Below are positions 9,606 through 19,421 of a stretch of DNA of 64,000 nt, one piece after another. The stretch covers positions 1 through 64,000 of the forward strand of contig JAUZOE010000020.1 in assembly GCA_030706605.1 (NCBI GenBank). Reading direction: 5' to 3'. Position 1 is the stretch's first letter. Each line of letters begins with the position of its first letter. The notes below the pieces were generated by a model, which did no database searches, was not told the origin of the DNA, and saw only the letters and a program-made list of their open reading frames with translations. The position numbers were made by a program, and so were the translations under genes. This stretch comes from Bacteroidota bacterium (GTDB taxonomy: Bacteria > Bacteroidota > Bacteroidia > Chitinophagales > Chitinophagaceae).

Positions 9606-9695
9606 AGGCGCGAAAGTATGAAAAGAATTGCTTTTAACTTATGCAAAAAGGTAATGAAATTATAAATTTCAATAAATTGATTTGATAAATATTTC

Positions 9696-10748
9696 TCAGT
9701 CGATTACGTTTTCATTTTTCAGGCGTTCTACCATTTGCTCAAGATCTTTAATTCTTTTTTCCAGTGCGGGAAGATTTCTGCTTAATATCTGGCTGCGAAG
9801 GGCATGTGTATAATCAAACGCCGGGGATCCGGTAACTGCAGTATTGGGAATCTTAATAGATTTACCCACACCACTCTGTGCATTAATTTTGGTGCCGTCT
9901 GCAATTTGAAGATGACCTACTATACCTGCCTGGCCGCCAATCATTACGTTTTTACCTATTTTTGTACTACCGCTAATTCCTGATTGAGCAGCTATTGCTG
10001 TATTATTTCCTACCTCTACATTGTGCGCTATCTGAATAAGATTATCAAGTTTGGCCCCGGCTTTTATAATGGTAGATCCGATGGTTGCCCTGTCAATGGT
10101 TGTATTGGAGCCTATTTCCACATTATCTTCTACAATGACATTTCCGATTTGAGGTACTTTTTTAAAACTGCCATCTGTTTGAGGTGCAAACCCAAACCCA
10201 TCACCACCAATAACTGTACCTGCATGAATTGACACATTTTTTCCAATAATACAATCGTGATGGATTTTTACTCCTGGGTATAGTATAGAATTATCTTGAA
10301 TAACTACATTGTCTCCCAGGTAAACCTGAGGATAAATTTTTACATTGTTGCCAATAATGACATTGTTGCCCAAATAAGAAAAAGCGCCAATAAAGATGTT
10401 TTCTCCCGTTTTTGCCGTGTCACTGATGAATACAGGCTGTTGTATTCCCATAAGGTTGGCCATGGCCATTTTGGAATATGCAGTTAAAATAACTGCAAAC
10501 GAAGAATAGGCATCAGGAACCCGTATCAGGGTTGCTGTTATTTTTTCTTTTACCTCCAGGGAATTATTTACAATAATGATAGATGCCTTAGTAGAATATA
10601 AGAAATCTTCATATTTTGGGTTGGCAAGAAAAGCAAGTTGACCTTCTGTGGCTTCTTCCAGTTTACCAAATGAAGAAACAGCAACATTGGGATCACCTTC
10701 AATTTTACCTTCGATAAGATCAGCTATTTGAATTGCTGTAAACTGCAT
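9696..10748 (-). CDS. lpxD: UDP-3-O-(3-hydroxyacyl)glucosamine N-acyltransferase
   Basis: 350 aa third enzyme of lipid A synthesis, N-acylating UDP-3-O-acyl-GlcN. The N-terminal uridine-binding domain contains the motif LAFLANPKYEDFLYSTKAS. It is followed by many hexapeptide repeats forming a left-handed beta-helix. The catalytic-histidine motif is IQIAHNVEVGNN. The C-terminal helix (ALEKRIKDLEQMVERLKNE) is a short coiled coil. It is 90 nt upstream of lpxC-fabZ and 29 nt downstream of the HD-domain gene, all on the minus strand. Confidence 0.95.
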   Translation of the reverse strand: MQFTAIQIADLIEGKIEGDPNVAVSSFGKLEEATEGQLAFLANPKYEDFLYSTKASIIIVNNSLEVKEKITATLIRVPDAYSSFAVILTAYSKMAMANLMGIQQPVFISDTAKTGENIFIGAFSYLGNNVIIGNNVKIYPQVYLGDNVVIQDNSILYPGVKIHHDCIIGKNVSIHAGTVIGGDGFGFAPQTDGSFKKVPQIGNVIVEDNVEIGSNTTIDRATIGSTIIKAGAKLDNLIQIAHNVEVGNNTAIAAQSGISGSTKIGKNVMIGGQAGIVGHLQIADGTKINAQSGVGKSIKIPNTAVTGSPAFDYTHALRSQILSRNLPALEKRIKDLEQMVERLKNENVID

Positions 10749-10777
10749 TAGGTTTAAAATCTTTTATTAATTTAAAA

Positions 10778-11995
10778 TTACATTTTAATTTGTAAATCCA
10801 TGTTTAGAAAACAAAAGTAAAATTTTTTTACCGTGCCGAATAAACTTTGATTAATAAGTGCATTATCTACTTCAGAAATGTCCTTGACAGAAATATCTTT
10901 AAAGAGAATATTGATATGTTCATCTTGATTACTATAAGTTTTATTCTGAACTTCTCCCGAAAATACGAGATAACCGGCATCTTCTTTATTAATATTAAGA
11001 TATTTCATTGCCAGTTCTCTTTTTTCATTGATCAGCTCAGGTGGAATTTTGCTACCAGAATATTTTATTTTTAAAAGATTTCTGTTAATAAGGTCTCTAC
11101 AAAGAATTGACAAAATTTTGTCAGGATGCTTGGTCCAGAATTTTATAGTACTCAGAACATCATAATCATCCAGAGCGCAAAAATTGTCAAGGTGGTTTTC
11201 AATTCCTGCTTCTAAATATTCTTCATTCAGAAAAATATTGAAAACTACTGACAAAGATTGTGCCTTAACTGCACGAGCTCTGTTTATAATATTTACCAGC
11301 ATTTTTTCTGCACACAAAACTGTTTTATGCAGGTAAACCTGCCAATACATAAACCTGCGTGAAACCAAAAACTTTTCAATGGAATGAATACCTTTTTCTT
11401 CTATCATCAATTCTCCATTGTGTACAGTCAGCATTTTAATGATACGATCGTAACCGATAACTCCTTCACTAACGCCGGTAAAAAAACTATCCCTGATTAA
11501 ATAATCCATCCTGTCCACATCCAACTGCCCACTAATTAACTGATGAAGAAATTTTTTCGGATAAACGTTGGTAAAAATGTCTATTGCCATTTGCATTTTT
11601 CCATTCAGTTCAGTATTCATTTTTTTCATTAACAATAGTGAGATTGTTTCATGGTTTACGCTTCGTATCAATGTGTTTTCCAAAGCATGCGAATAAGGGC
11701 CATGCCCAATATCATGCAAAAGGATGGCAATTTTTGCAGCTTGTTCTTCTTCGGCTGAAACAGCAATACCTTTACTTTGCAATTCATGAAGTGCATTGCA
11801 CATTAAATGGTAGGCTCCCAATGAATGTTGAAGCCTTGTATGAACAGCACCCGGATATACAAGTTGCGCCAGGGCCATTTGGTGAATCCTGCGTAGCCGC
11901 TGATAAAAAGGATGAGAAATAATTTTATAAATGAGTTCATCATCAATAGTTATAAAACCATACACCGGATCATTAATTATTTTTCTGAAAGACAT
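10778..11995 (-). CDS. HD domain-containing phosphohydrolase (dGTPase-like)
   Basis: 405 aa HD-superfamily metal phosphohydrolase. The HD motif is ILLHDIGHGPYSHALE, preceded by RLQHSLGAYHL and followed by the conserved ISGQLDVDRMDYLIRDSFFTGV. It belongs to the YdhJ / SAMHD1-like branch that hydrolyses dNTPs or related nucleotides. The actual substrate is not known from sequence. The gene precedes lpxD in the same direction, an arrangement I recall as common in Bacteroidota. Divergent from porX. Confidence 0.85.
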   Translation of the reverse strand: MSFRKIINDPVYGFITIDDELIYKIISHPFYQRLRRIHQMALAQLVYPGAVHTRLQHSLGAYHLMCNALHELQSKGIAVSAEEEQAAKIAILLHDIGHGPYSHALENTLIRSVNHETISLLLMKKMNTELNGKMQMAIDIFTNVYPKKFLHQLISGQLDVDRMDYLIRDSFFTGVSEGVIGYDRIIKMLTVHNGELMIEEKGIHSIEKFLVSRRFMYWQVYLHKTVLCAEKMLVNIINRARAVKAQSLSVVFNIFLNEEYLEAGIENHLDNFCALDDYDVLSTIKFWTKHPDKILSILCRDLINRNLLKIKYSGSKIPPELINEKRELAMKYLNINKEDAGYLVFSGEVQNKTYSNQDEHINILFKDISVKDISEVDNALINQSLFGTVKKFYFCFLNMDLQIKM

Positions 11996-12134
11996 TTCTC
12001 AAATTGTTAAAAAGAATTTACACCTCTGCAAAGGTAATTTTTTGGTAAGGGAATCAATTATATTTGTAAAGATCGCGTACAAAAAGATAATTAAAGTTCC
12101 AGACTCTCTGAACGGGTTTTACAAAATAAATTAA

Positions 12135-13697
12135 ATGAATACAGCAAAAATTTTATGGGTAGATGATGAGATGGAAAGTTTAAAATCTCAAATCATGTTC
12201 CTGGAGCATAAAGGTTATGATGTAAAGTCATTAAGTAATGGTCATGATGCAATTGATTATATAAAAGAAAATATAGTAGATGTAGTGCTTTTAGATGAGA
12301 GCATGCCGGGGATAACAGGGCTTGAAACTTTGCAAAAAATTAAATCTATTAATTCTCAAATTCCTATCGTTCTTATTACTAAAAATGAAACTGAGAACCT
12401 GATGGATGAAGCAATCGGATCCCAGATAACCGACTATTTAATAAAACCCGTTAATCCAAATCAGGTATGGCTTTCATTAAAGAAAGTTATTGATAATAAA
12501 AGATTGGTTGCAGAGAAAACTACTTCTTCTTACCAGCAACAATTCCGTGATTTATTTATGGCGCTTAATGATAATCCTGGATATAATGAATGGATGGAAA
12601 TATACAAAAAATTAGTGTTTTGGGAGCTGGAAATGAAAAAAAGTGATAGCCCTGAAATGCGTGAAGTTTTTCAATCGCAAAAGAATGAAGCCAATAGTGA
12701 TTTTTTTAAATTTATATCTAAAAATTATTCCGACTGGGTTACCAATCCTGCCGCGGATGCTCCTATCATGAGCAATACACTAATGAAGTATAAAGTGTTT
12801 CCCCATATTGAAAAAGACATCCCTACTTTTTTTGTTTTAATAGATAATTTAAGATTCGATCAGTGGAAGGCGATACAACCTTTATTTACTGAGAATTTCA
12901 GGATTCAGGAAGAAGAAACATTTTTTTCAATTTTACCTACTGCGACCCAATACAGCCGTAATGCCATATTTGCGGGAATGCTACCCATAGAAATTGAAAA
13001 ACAATTTCCGGCAGAATGGAAAAATGATGATGAGGAGGGGGGGAAAAATTTATATGAAGAAACATTTTTTAAAGCACAACTTAAAAAGCTTCGTAAAGAA
13101 GATTTAAAGTACTCATATACAAAAATAACCAATCACCAGGATGCGCAAAAACTGGTAGATAATGTCCATAATTTATTAGTAAATGATATCAATATTATTG
13201 TTTACAATTTTGTGGATATGCTAAGTCATGCACGTACAGAAATGGAAGTGCTGAAAGAACTTGCTGCAGATGAAGTGAGCTACAGAAGTCTTACAGCGTC
13301 ATGGTTTGAGCATTCCCCTTTGCACCAGGCATTAAAAAAGATTGCAGATAAAAAAATAAAACTTATTGTGGCTACCGATCATGGAAGTGTAAGAGTAAAT
13401 ACACCTCATAAAGTAGTGGGCGATAAGCAAACAACAGCCAATCTGCGATATAAACACGGCCGGAATTTGAATTACGATCCTAAAGAAGTACTGGCTTATC
13501 GGGATCCACGACAGGCGGGTTTGCCGGTTCCCAATATCAATTCATCTTTCATTTTTGCAAAGCAGGATGGCTATTTATGCTATCCTAACAATTATAACCA
13601 TTTTGCCAATTATTACCGGAATACTTTTCAGCACGGTGGTGTAAGCCTGGAAGAAATGATAATACCTATAATACGAATGACGAGTAAAAATGACTAA
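12135..13697 (+). CDS. porX: PorX: response regulator with PglZ-type phosphatase domain (T9SS regulator)
   Basis: 520 aa. Residues 1-125 form a receiver domain with the acidic pair D10/D11, phospho-acceptor D54 in VVLLDESMPG, and the conserved lysine in LITKNE. After a helical linker, residues about 215-515 form an alkaline-phosphatase-superfamily (PglZ) domain with FVLIDNLRFDQW, NFVDMLSHAR and VATDHGSV. This architecture is that of PorX, which with the kinase PorY controls T9SS genes; published work assigns the PglZ domain oligonucleotide phosphodiesterase activity. porY is not adjacent. With porP/sprF at 227-1234 it is the second T9SS-linked gene here. Confidence 0.9.
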   Translation: MNTAKILWVDDEMESLKSQIMFLEHKGYDVKSLSNGHDAIDYIKENIVDVVLLDESMPGITGLETLQKIKSINSQIPIVLITKNETENLMDEAIGSQITDYLIKPVNPNQVWLSLKKVIDNKRLVAEKTTSSYQQQFRDLFMALNDNPGYNEWMEIYKKLVFWELEMKKSDSPEMREVFQSQKNEANSDFFKFISKNYSDWVTNPAADAPIMSNTLMKYKVFPHIEKDIPTFFVLIDNLRFDQWKAIQPLFTENFRIQEEETFFSILPTATQYSRNAIFAGMLPIEIEKQFPAEWKNDDEEGGKNLYEETFFKAQLKKLRKEDLKYSYTKITNHQDAQKLVDNVHNLLVNDINIIVYNFVDMLSHARTEMEVLKELAADEVSYRSLTASWFEHSPLHQALKKIADKKIKLIVATDHGSVRVNTPHKVVGDKQTTANLRYKHGRNLNYDPKEVLAYRDPRQAGLPVPNINSSFIFAKQDGYLCYPNNYNHFANYYRNTFQHGGVSLEEMIIPIIRMTSKND

Positions 13698-13774
13698 ATT
13701 TTTAAAAAAATAAAGCCTATTTAACTCCGTCAACAGGTTATTTAAAATTAATTACATCCAATAAATATAATTTC

Positions 13775-14695
13775 TTAAATAAAACTATCCACTTCCCTAT
13801 AGGTTTTTATCAGACTCATTTCACCTTCTTTGCCGGGTTTGGAAATACCATGTTCCATACCTAAAATACCTTTATATCCTTTTTCGTGAAGGTGTTTGAA
13901 TATATTCTTATAATTTATTTCGCCGGTAGTAGGTTCTTTACGACCCGGAACATCACCAATCTGGTAATAAGCGATCTCATCCCAGCACTCATCAATATGG
14001 GTAATAAGATTTCCCATATTGCGCTGCATATGATAGATGTCATATAAGAATTTGCAGAAAGGACTGTTTACTGCCTTACAAATCATATAAGCCTGATCTG
14101 GTGATCTGAGGAAAAGATTGGGGGTATCACTGAGGGGTTCTAAAATTATTATCAAACCATGTGGTTCCAGTATTTCTACCCCGCGCCGTAAGCTTTCAAT
14201 TACGTTTGCTGTTTGAATTCCGATGGGTAGGTGTCTTTCAAAATCGCCCGGTACTACATTTACCCATTTGGCATTGGTTCGTTTGGCTATCTCTACGGCC
14301 TGTCGACAGCCTTTTAGAAATATATCAATATATTCGGGCTTGCCTGCTGCCAGTGAATTGGCACCATTACCACCTTTATCAAGAACAAAAACACCCATGT
14401 CCATTCCCAGCTTTGCCAGTGTATCTCCAATCTTTGTTTGCTGTTCTACAGGCCTTCCCGGCATTCCATTATCTTCTATTGCATTAAAACCCTGGTCATG
14501 CATGAATTTAATCTGGTCAATGAAATCATTACCGGCATTATTTTTAAACATCCCGTCATGAGGTGCATAATTCATATTAAAAGGTTTGCCGTCCCGGTTA
14601 TTTGAAGATAAAACCGGTGATGACAGGGTAGCTCCGCCGATTCCTACAGAGAGGCCAGTCAATAAACCACTTTGAATAAATTTTCTTCTTTCCAT
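13775..14695 (-). CDS. Sugar phosphate isomerase/epimerase (hydroxypyruvate-isomerase-like TIM barrel)
   Basis: 306 aa exported TIM-barrel protein. The start MERRKFIQSGLLTGLSVG has a twin-arginine-like signal. The barrel resembles hydroxypyruvate isomerase (Hyi) and the wider AP-endonuclease-2 family, with metal-binding motifs such as LEPLSD, YDIYHMQRNMG and GMEHG. The actual substrate is unknown. It is the last gene of a leftward unit with a GH27 alpha-galactosidase (39 nt upstream) and a PVC-type cytochrome dehydrogenase, so it probably handles a sugar or keto-sugar in the periplasm. An inosose isomerase (IolI-like) role is possible given the inositol operon nearby, but unproven. Confidence 0.75.
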   Translation of the reverse strand: MERRKFIQSGLLTGLSVGIGGATLSSPVLSSNNRDGKPFNMNYAPHDGMFKNNAGNDFIDQIKFMHDQGFNAIEDNGMPGRPVEQQTKIGDTLAKLGMDMGVFVLDKGGNGANSLAAGKPEYIDIFLKGCRQAVEIAKRTNAKWVNVVPGDFERHLPIGIQTANVIESLRRGVEILEPHGLIIILEPLSDTPNLFLRSPDQAYMICKAVNSPFCKFLYDIYHMQRNMGNLITHIDECWDEIAYYQIGDVPGRKEPTTGEINYKNIFKHLHEKGYKGILGMEHGISKPGKEGEMSLIKTYREVDSFI

Positions 14696-14734
14696 TTTAA
14701 ATTGTTATTAATGTAAAAATATCGCGGGAAAAAT

Positions 14735-15940
14735 TTATTCCTGCGCTTTAATCTTAAACATCTGTACGCCATGCGGGGCAACATTAGCCCTTATAAGACC
14801 ATCTGTACGTTGTTCTTCCTTATGGCTCCAAAGGTTTCGAACTACATAAGTACCAGCCTTTTTGATATCCAAATCCTGGATCTTCATTGTCATAAAGGCC
14901 CGTTCTTCACCGCGATTCAGAAGCAATACCGACCAACTTCCATCGGCTAATGGTTTCACCCATACCTCCCTGTCTCCCTCGTCTGTTAATTTATATCCTT
15001 CCTTTGCAGCGGGGTCCTGGTCTATTGCTATCACTTCTTTGTTGGTAAGGATATCACGCGTATCGTCAGACATATGCCGCAGGTCATTTCCGGTTATTAG
15101 CGGGGCAGCGAGAATGCACCAAAGACTAAAATGGGATACATATTCTGTGTTCGTCATTCCTCCATTGCCTACTTCCAGCATATCCGGATCGTTCCAGTGG
15201 CCCTTGCTGGCAAAAGTATTCAGGCCTACTTGCTGATCTAGAATGTGAATCATGCTGTTCCAATTATCAGAAATATCTCCTGTGGTGCGCCACAATTCTC
15301 CAAACTTCGGCGCCCACTCCCAGGGATTATTACTGCCCCATTCACAAAGGCTAAAAACGATTTGCCGTCCCGAAGCATCGAGAGCATTTTTCATTTTTGT
15401 ATAACGGGCTATGGCAGGCCTTCCTTCGTTGTTACAATTATCATATTTTAAATAATCAACTCCCCACTTTGCAAACATCTTTGCGTCAGCTTCTTCATGG
15501 TCGAGACTTGCCGGCCAGCCTGCGCATGTTTTTGTACCAGCGGAAGAGTAAATGCCTAATTTAAGTCCTTTTTTGTGTACATAATCTGCCAGGTATTTTA
15601 TTCCATGCGGGAATCTTTCCGGATCTGACCGGAGGTTACCATCTTTATCCCTCGTGAGCGCCATCCAGCAATCATCGAGATTAATATATTCATAGCCCGC
15701 GTCTTTCATACCAGATGCAACTAACGCATCAGCTTCATCCATAATCAGCTGCTCGTTAATATCACGGTGAAAGTGATTCCAGCTATTCCATCCCATAGGC
15801 GGGGTTGGTGCTAAAATATCTGCTGGGTTTTTAGAAGTATTTTTTGTTTTATTTTCTTGCTTCGGATGTCCAGGTGCCATATTCGCCTGACTGGTTAAAA
15901 CAAGAATTACAGAGAGCAATGAAAGCGTTACTTTTTTCAT
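14735..15940 (-). CDS. GH27 alpha-galactosidase (secreted)
   Basis: 401 aa with an N-terminal signal peptide. The family motif PTPPMGWNSWNHF starts the barrel, followed by NLDDCW. The catalytic nucleophile is predicted at D167 in DYLKYDNC and the acid/base at D222 in WRTTGDISDNW, by alignment to human alpha-galactosidase A (D170, D231). A C-terminal beta domain follows. It removes terminal alpha-galactose, or beta-L-arabinopyranose in some members. It lies between the isomerase and the PVC-type dehydrogenase, all leftward. A second, longer GH27 is at 33180-35405. Confidence 0.9.
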   Translation of the reverse strand: MKKVTLSLLSVILVLTSQANMAPGHPKQENKTKNTSKNPADILAPTPPMGWNSWNHFHRDINEQLIMDEADALVASGMKDAGYEYINLDDCWMALTRDKDGNLRSDPERFPHGIKYLADYVHKKGLKLGIYSSAGTKTCAGWPASLDHEEADAKMFAKWGVDYLKYDNCNNEGRPAIARYTKMKNALDASGRQIVFSLCEWGSNNPWEWAPKFGELWRTTGDISDNWNSMIHILDQQVGLNTFASKGHWNDPDMLEVGNGGMTNTEYVSHFSLWCILAAPLITGNDLRHMSDDTRDILTNKEVIAIDQDPAAKEGYKLTDEGDREVWVKPLADGSWSVLLLNRGEERAFMTMKIQDLDIKKAGTYVVRNLWSHKEEQRTDGLIRANVAPHGVQMFKIKAQE

Positions 15941-16034
15941 TAATACTTTTTTTAAAAGGTATTTTAAGGATTGATTAATTAACCCCGAACAGTGTGAAAA
16001 AGGAATCCTTTATCAATTATTGTCAGCATTAAAG

Positions 16035-19000
16035 TTATTGTTTTTTCTTTAGTGTACTTAAATATTCCACCAAGTTTACTAATTGATTCTGGGGCATGCT
16101 GGTAGCGAGTCCTGTAGGCATAAGCGAATGGCTATAGGCTTTTCGGGATATAATATCCTTGGCAGGAATTTTTTCCAGTGTTCCTCCCATAATTTTTATA
16201 TCCACTTCTGTTGATGTCTCACTGGATACATATCCCAGTAACTGTTTCCCATCTCTTAATTTAAACATGTATCCTTCGTATCCAAAACTAATTCCATCAT
16301 CGGGTGTGATAATTGATTTGTAAATAGCGTCTTTTGCCAGTTTAGTGCCTATTTCGGAAAGGTTAGGACCAAATGCTGTTCCATTTCCATTCACTGCATG
16401 ACAGGTGGTACAATAATTGGTAAAAACTTTGGCCCCCTCGACAGGATTTCCTTTCATTTCAGCTAATTGACTTATCGGGGGTAGTACAGTATTTTTTTCC
16501 TTTGCGATATTAAAGTAAACTTCGGCTTTTTGACGCACATCTTCCCGGTAGGCTTTCAATAATATATGCATTGCTGCAGAGTCTACTTCATGTGGAAGTT
16601 TATGTGCTTCAATTAATGCTACAAGGCGATCTTCCCCATCTCTGCCTCTGCCAAGTTTTTCAGTTGCCAGGTTTCTCAAAGTGGAGTCATACTTTTTATC
16701 TAATACCAATGACTGAAGTATGTCTTTGTTGGGTTTAGACTGATCATGTCCCAGCAAATCAATAATCATCCTTGCTGTTGCTGTATCTTCATGAAGTTTT
16801 TTTGCAATCAATGCTTCGCTACCCGTATTTAATAAGGCATCCACAGCCTGTTCACGTATTTCACTTTTAGGAGATTGTAATGCCATATTCATCAATTCAT
16901 CACCTTTGTCTTTTACATGATATTTTTCTGCCAGTAATATAAATTCCGGTCTGCCCTTAACGCTTTCTAGGCTTTGATTGATTAGTTGCCGGGAAGCTGC
17001 CGTATGGGGAAGCCTGTCCTGGTTCATTTGTAGCAGGGCTATAGCATTTATAAATGATTGTTTGGGATGATGTCCCTTTAAGAGGGAACTTAAAATTACT
17101 TGTTTGCCTGAATCAGACTGGAAATCTAAAGCGCGAAAAAATTTCAGGTTTTTTTCGGGATCAATTCTGGGATCTTCAATAATTTGAGCGAGCAAAGGTA
17201 ATGTTGCTTTTGCTCGTGAGCGCCAAACAATATCGCGACCAGCAGTTGAGTTCCATTCGGCTCCCATTTTTTTTTGCCAGGCTGAAAAGAAATTATCCCA
17301 CTGATGGTCGGCACCTATGCCTAAAGCTTCAAGATACCAGCGATCTTTTCCATCATATTGCTCTGCGAATTGTGCCCATAGTGATGGTGCGGCGGCAGAA
17401 TGATCATGATACAATGCGATAACTGCAGTGCGGCGTACTTGTGCAGAAGGATCATTTACCACTTGCTGTATAACAGGAATAATATCTACCGGTAATTCTT
17501 TTGCTGCCCGGATAGCAGTGATACGAATATCTTCATTTTTATCTTTTAAAGCCTCCTCAATATAATGCATTCCTTTACCGGGCAATTTGCTAAGCAGCCA
17601 TAAAGCACGTGCCTGGTAACGTGGATTATCAGATTTATACATCTTTTCCAGGGCTGGAATTGCTTTTTCGCCCCAGTTATGGAGTTTTTCCCAAGCAAGG
17701 TAGCGGGTAGCAAGATTGGGATTCTCGAGTTCATTTACTGCATCTTCAGGACTTTCTAATTTAGGAGGAGTAATGATATATTTGCTATTTGGGGGCGCTA
17801 TCCGGTATACACGACCTTTTTCCAGGTCCATAACCTGGTGTCCTCCTACACCCGGATCATACCAATCGGAAATAAACAATGAGCCATCCGGTGCTACACA
17901 GACATCTGACGGGCGAAACCATTTATCATATACGCCTTCTACAATATTTTCAATTTTAGCAGTATAACCTGCTCCGCTTTTTTCTACGGGATAGGAACGT
18001 ACTACATTGAGAAGCGCATCAGAATGGATTATCTGGTTGTGAAAAACTTCAGGTAATAAATTTCCTTCATATACAAGAATGCCCGTAGGGGCACCGGCTC
18101 CTGTCTGCAACAAGTTGGGTACCACACCCGGATCATTTAAATGCCAGTGCCGGTAAGGAATAGAATCTTCCATATTGACACGTTGGTCATGCCAGTTAGC
18201 TCCGGTCATTTCATCAGTATAGCCATAATTTCCATGCTCCATTACATAATTAATACGTACGCCGCGATTGCCATCATCATCATTATCTGATTGCCAAAGA
18301 GTACCAAAAGCATCCACTGCTACTTCATAATTATTTCTGAAATTATTTCCTAAAACTTCCATATTGCTTCCGTCCAGATCACAACGGAATACCATTCCCT
18401 GCCGGTAAGGTTTTCCATGATTATTAATAGGAACTCCCTCAGGGTCTTTCACAATATTTCCGTTTTTGTCAAGGATACTATCTCCCGCATTACCGAAATT
18501 AAAATACAATTTGCCATCAGGTCCGAAAGTGAATGCATGTATGCCATGATCATGTTGCTCGCCGGCGATACCTTCAAACAAAACTTCTTTTTTGTCAGCT
18601 TTGTCATCACCATTCGTATCGGTAAAAATGAGCACTTTAGGGCTGCAGGAGACGATTACTTTATTTCCCAATACACAAATTCCAAGGGCGGCATTTACAT
18701 CATTACCCTGGTAAAATACTTTGCTGGTATCTGCGATACCATCACCATCGGTATCTTCAAGGATCAGTATTTGATCGCCTTCTTTTTTAACTGAGTCCTT
18801 AGGATTATTTTTAGGGCGGTAATTAAATCCCTCACATATCCACACGCGTCCTCTTGCATCAATATCCATATCTGTAGGATTAGTAATCATAGGTTCGCTG
18901 GCAAACAATGATGCATATAATCCGTCACTGATTTGCAATCCTTTTAAAGCATTTTTTGCCAACCGTTGTTGGTCATCGGGTAATTTTTCAGGTTTTTGTA

Positions 19001-19097
19001 CAGGTGGAGCAGTTTGTTGGCAAGCAGCAAAAATTAAAGAGGTTAAAAATAAAATCACATACCATACCTTGGAATAATTATAATGACTGTCTTTCAT
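16035..19097 (-). CDS. PVC-type heme-binding dehydrogenase (beta-propeller, HEAT repeats, cytochrome c)
   Basis: 1020 aa exported protein with a signal or lipoprotein-like N-terminus (LTSLIFAACQQT). Residues about 50-430 are a membrane-bound-dehydrogenase-type beta-propeller with DTDGDGIADTSKV-like calcium-binding loops. Residues about 440-850 are HEAT-like helical repeats. The C-terminus has one cytochrome c site, CTTCH at residues 896-900, with a distal Met-containing segment near the end. Such proteins are abundant in Planctomycetes/Verrucomicrobia and Bacteroidota and are thought to oxidise sugars in the periplasm and pass electrons to the respiratory chain; the substrate is unknown. It sits with a symporter, a GH27 and an isomerase. 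Confidence 0.85.
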   Translation of the reverse strand: MKDSHYNYSKVWYVILFLTSLIFAACQQTAPPVQKPEKLPDDQQRLAKNALKGLQISDGLYASLFASEPMITNPTDMDIDARGRVWICEGFNYRPKNNPKDSVKKEGDQILILEDTDGDGIADTSKVFYQGNDVNAALGICVLGNKVIVSCSPKVLIFTDTNGDDKADKKEVLFEGIAGEQHDHGIHAFTFGPDGKLYFNFGNAGDSILDKNGNIVKDPEGVPINNHGKPYRQGMVFRCDLDGSNMEVLGNNFRNNYEVAVDAFGTLWQSDNDDDGNRGVRINYVMEHGNYGYTDEMTGANWHDQRVNMEDSIPYRHWHLNDPGVVPNLLQTGAGAPTGILVYEGNLLPEVFHNQIIHSDALLNVVRSYPVEKSGAGYTAKIENIVEGVYDKWFRPSDVCVAPDGSLFISDWYDPGVGGHQVMDLEKGRVYRIAPPNSKYIITPPKLESPEDAVNELENPNLATRYLAWEKLHNWGEKAIPALEKMYKSDNPRYQARALWLLSKLPGKGMHYIEEALKDKNEDIRITAIRAAKELPVDIIPVIQQVVNDPSAQVRRTAVIALYHDHSAAAPSLWAQFAEQYDGKDRWYLEALGIGADHQWDNFFSAWQKKMGAEWNSTAGRDIVWRSRAKATLPLLAQIIEDPRIDPEKNLKFFRALDFQSDSGKQVILSSLLKGHHPKQSFINAIALLQMNQDRLPHTAASRQLINQSLESVKGRPEFILLAEKYHVKDKGDELMNMALQSPKSEIREQAVDALLNTGSEALIAKKLHEDTATARMIIDLLGHDQSKPNKDILQSLVLDKKYDSTLRNLATEKLGRGRDGEDRLVALIEAHKLPHEVDSAAMHILLKAYREDVRQKAEVYFNIAKEKNTVLPPISQLAEMKGNPVEGAKVFTNYCTTCHAVNGNGTAFGPNLSEIGTKLAKDAIYKSIITPDDGISFGYEGYMFKLRDGKQLLGYVSSETSTEVDIKIMGGTLEKIPAKDIISRKAYSHSLMPTGLATSMPQNQLVNLVEYLSTLKKKQ

Positions 19098-19205
19098 TTA
19101 AAATTTGAATTTATTTATTATTATAGAACGAATTTTAGAATAATATTTTCAATTACATTTTTTCAAATTGGGAGTCCTTTCTACCTAAATCTAACTTTTT
19201 TAGAT

Positions 19206-19409
19206 TTAACTATCTACAGGTTTCACATCCTCATTATTCTTGTTAAGAAATGCCATCAAAATGCCAAACACAAGGAATGTGAAGCCTGTATAAAAATTCA
19301 ATTTATGAGCCAGGACTTTTGAAACAAATCCCCCGATAATAAGAATTAATGAAATGATTATAAAGAACACTCCAATTACAAAACCCAGATTGTTTAATTT
19401 TTTATACAT
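19206..19409 (-). CDS. Small two-helix membrane protein of unknown function
   Basis: 67 aa, with two hydrophobic segments (about residues 8-28 and 38-56) separated by a short polar loop, and a charged C-terminus. It begins 12 nt after the symporter stop on the same strand, so it is probably translated with the transporter. I do not recognise a family. Its position suggests an accessory subunit of the symporter, but that is only inference from context. Confidence 0.6.
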   Translation of the reverse strand: MYKKLNNLGFVIGVFFIIISLILIIGGFVSKVLAHKLNFYTGFTFLVFGILMAFLNKNNEDVKPVDS

Positions 19410-19421
19410 TTCAGATTTATT

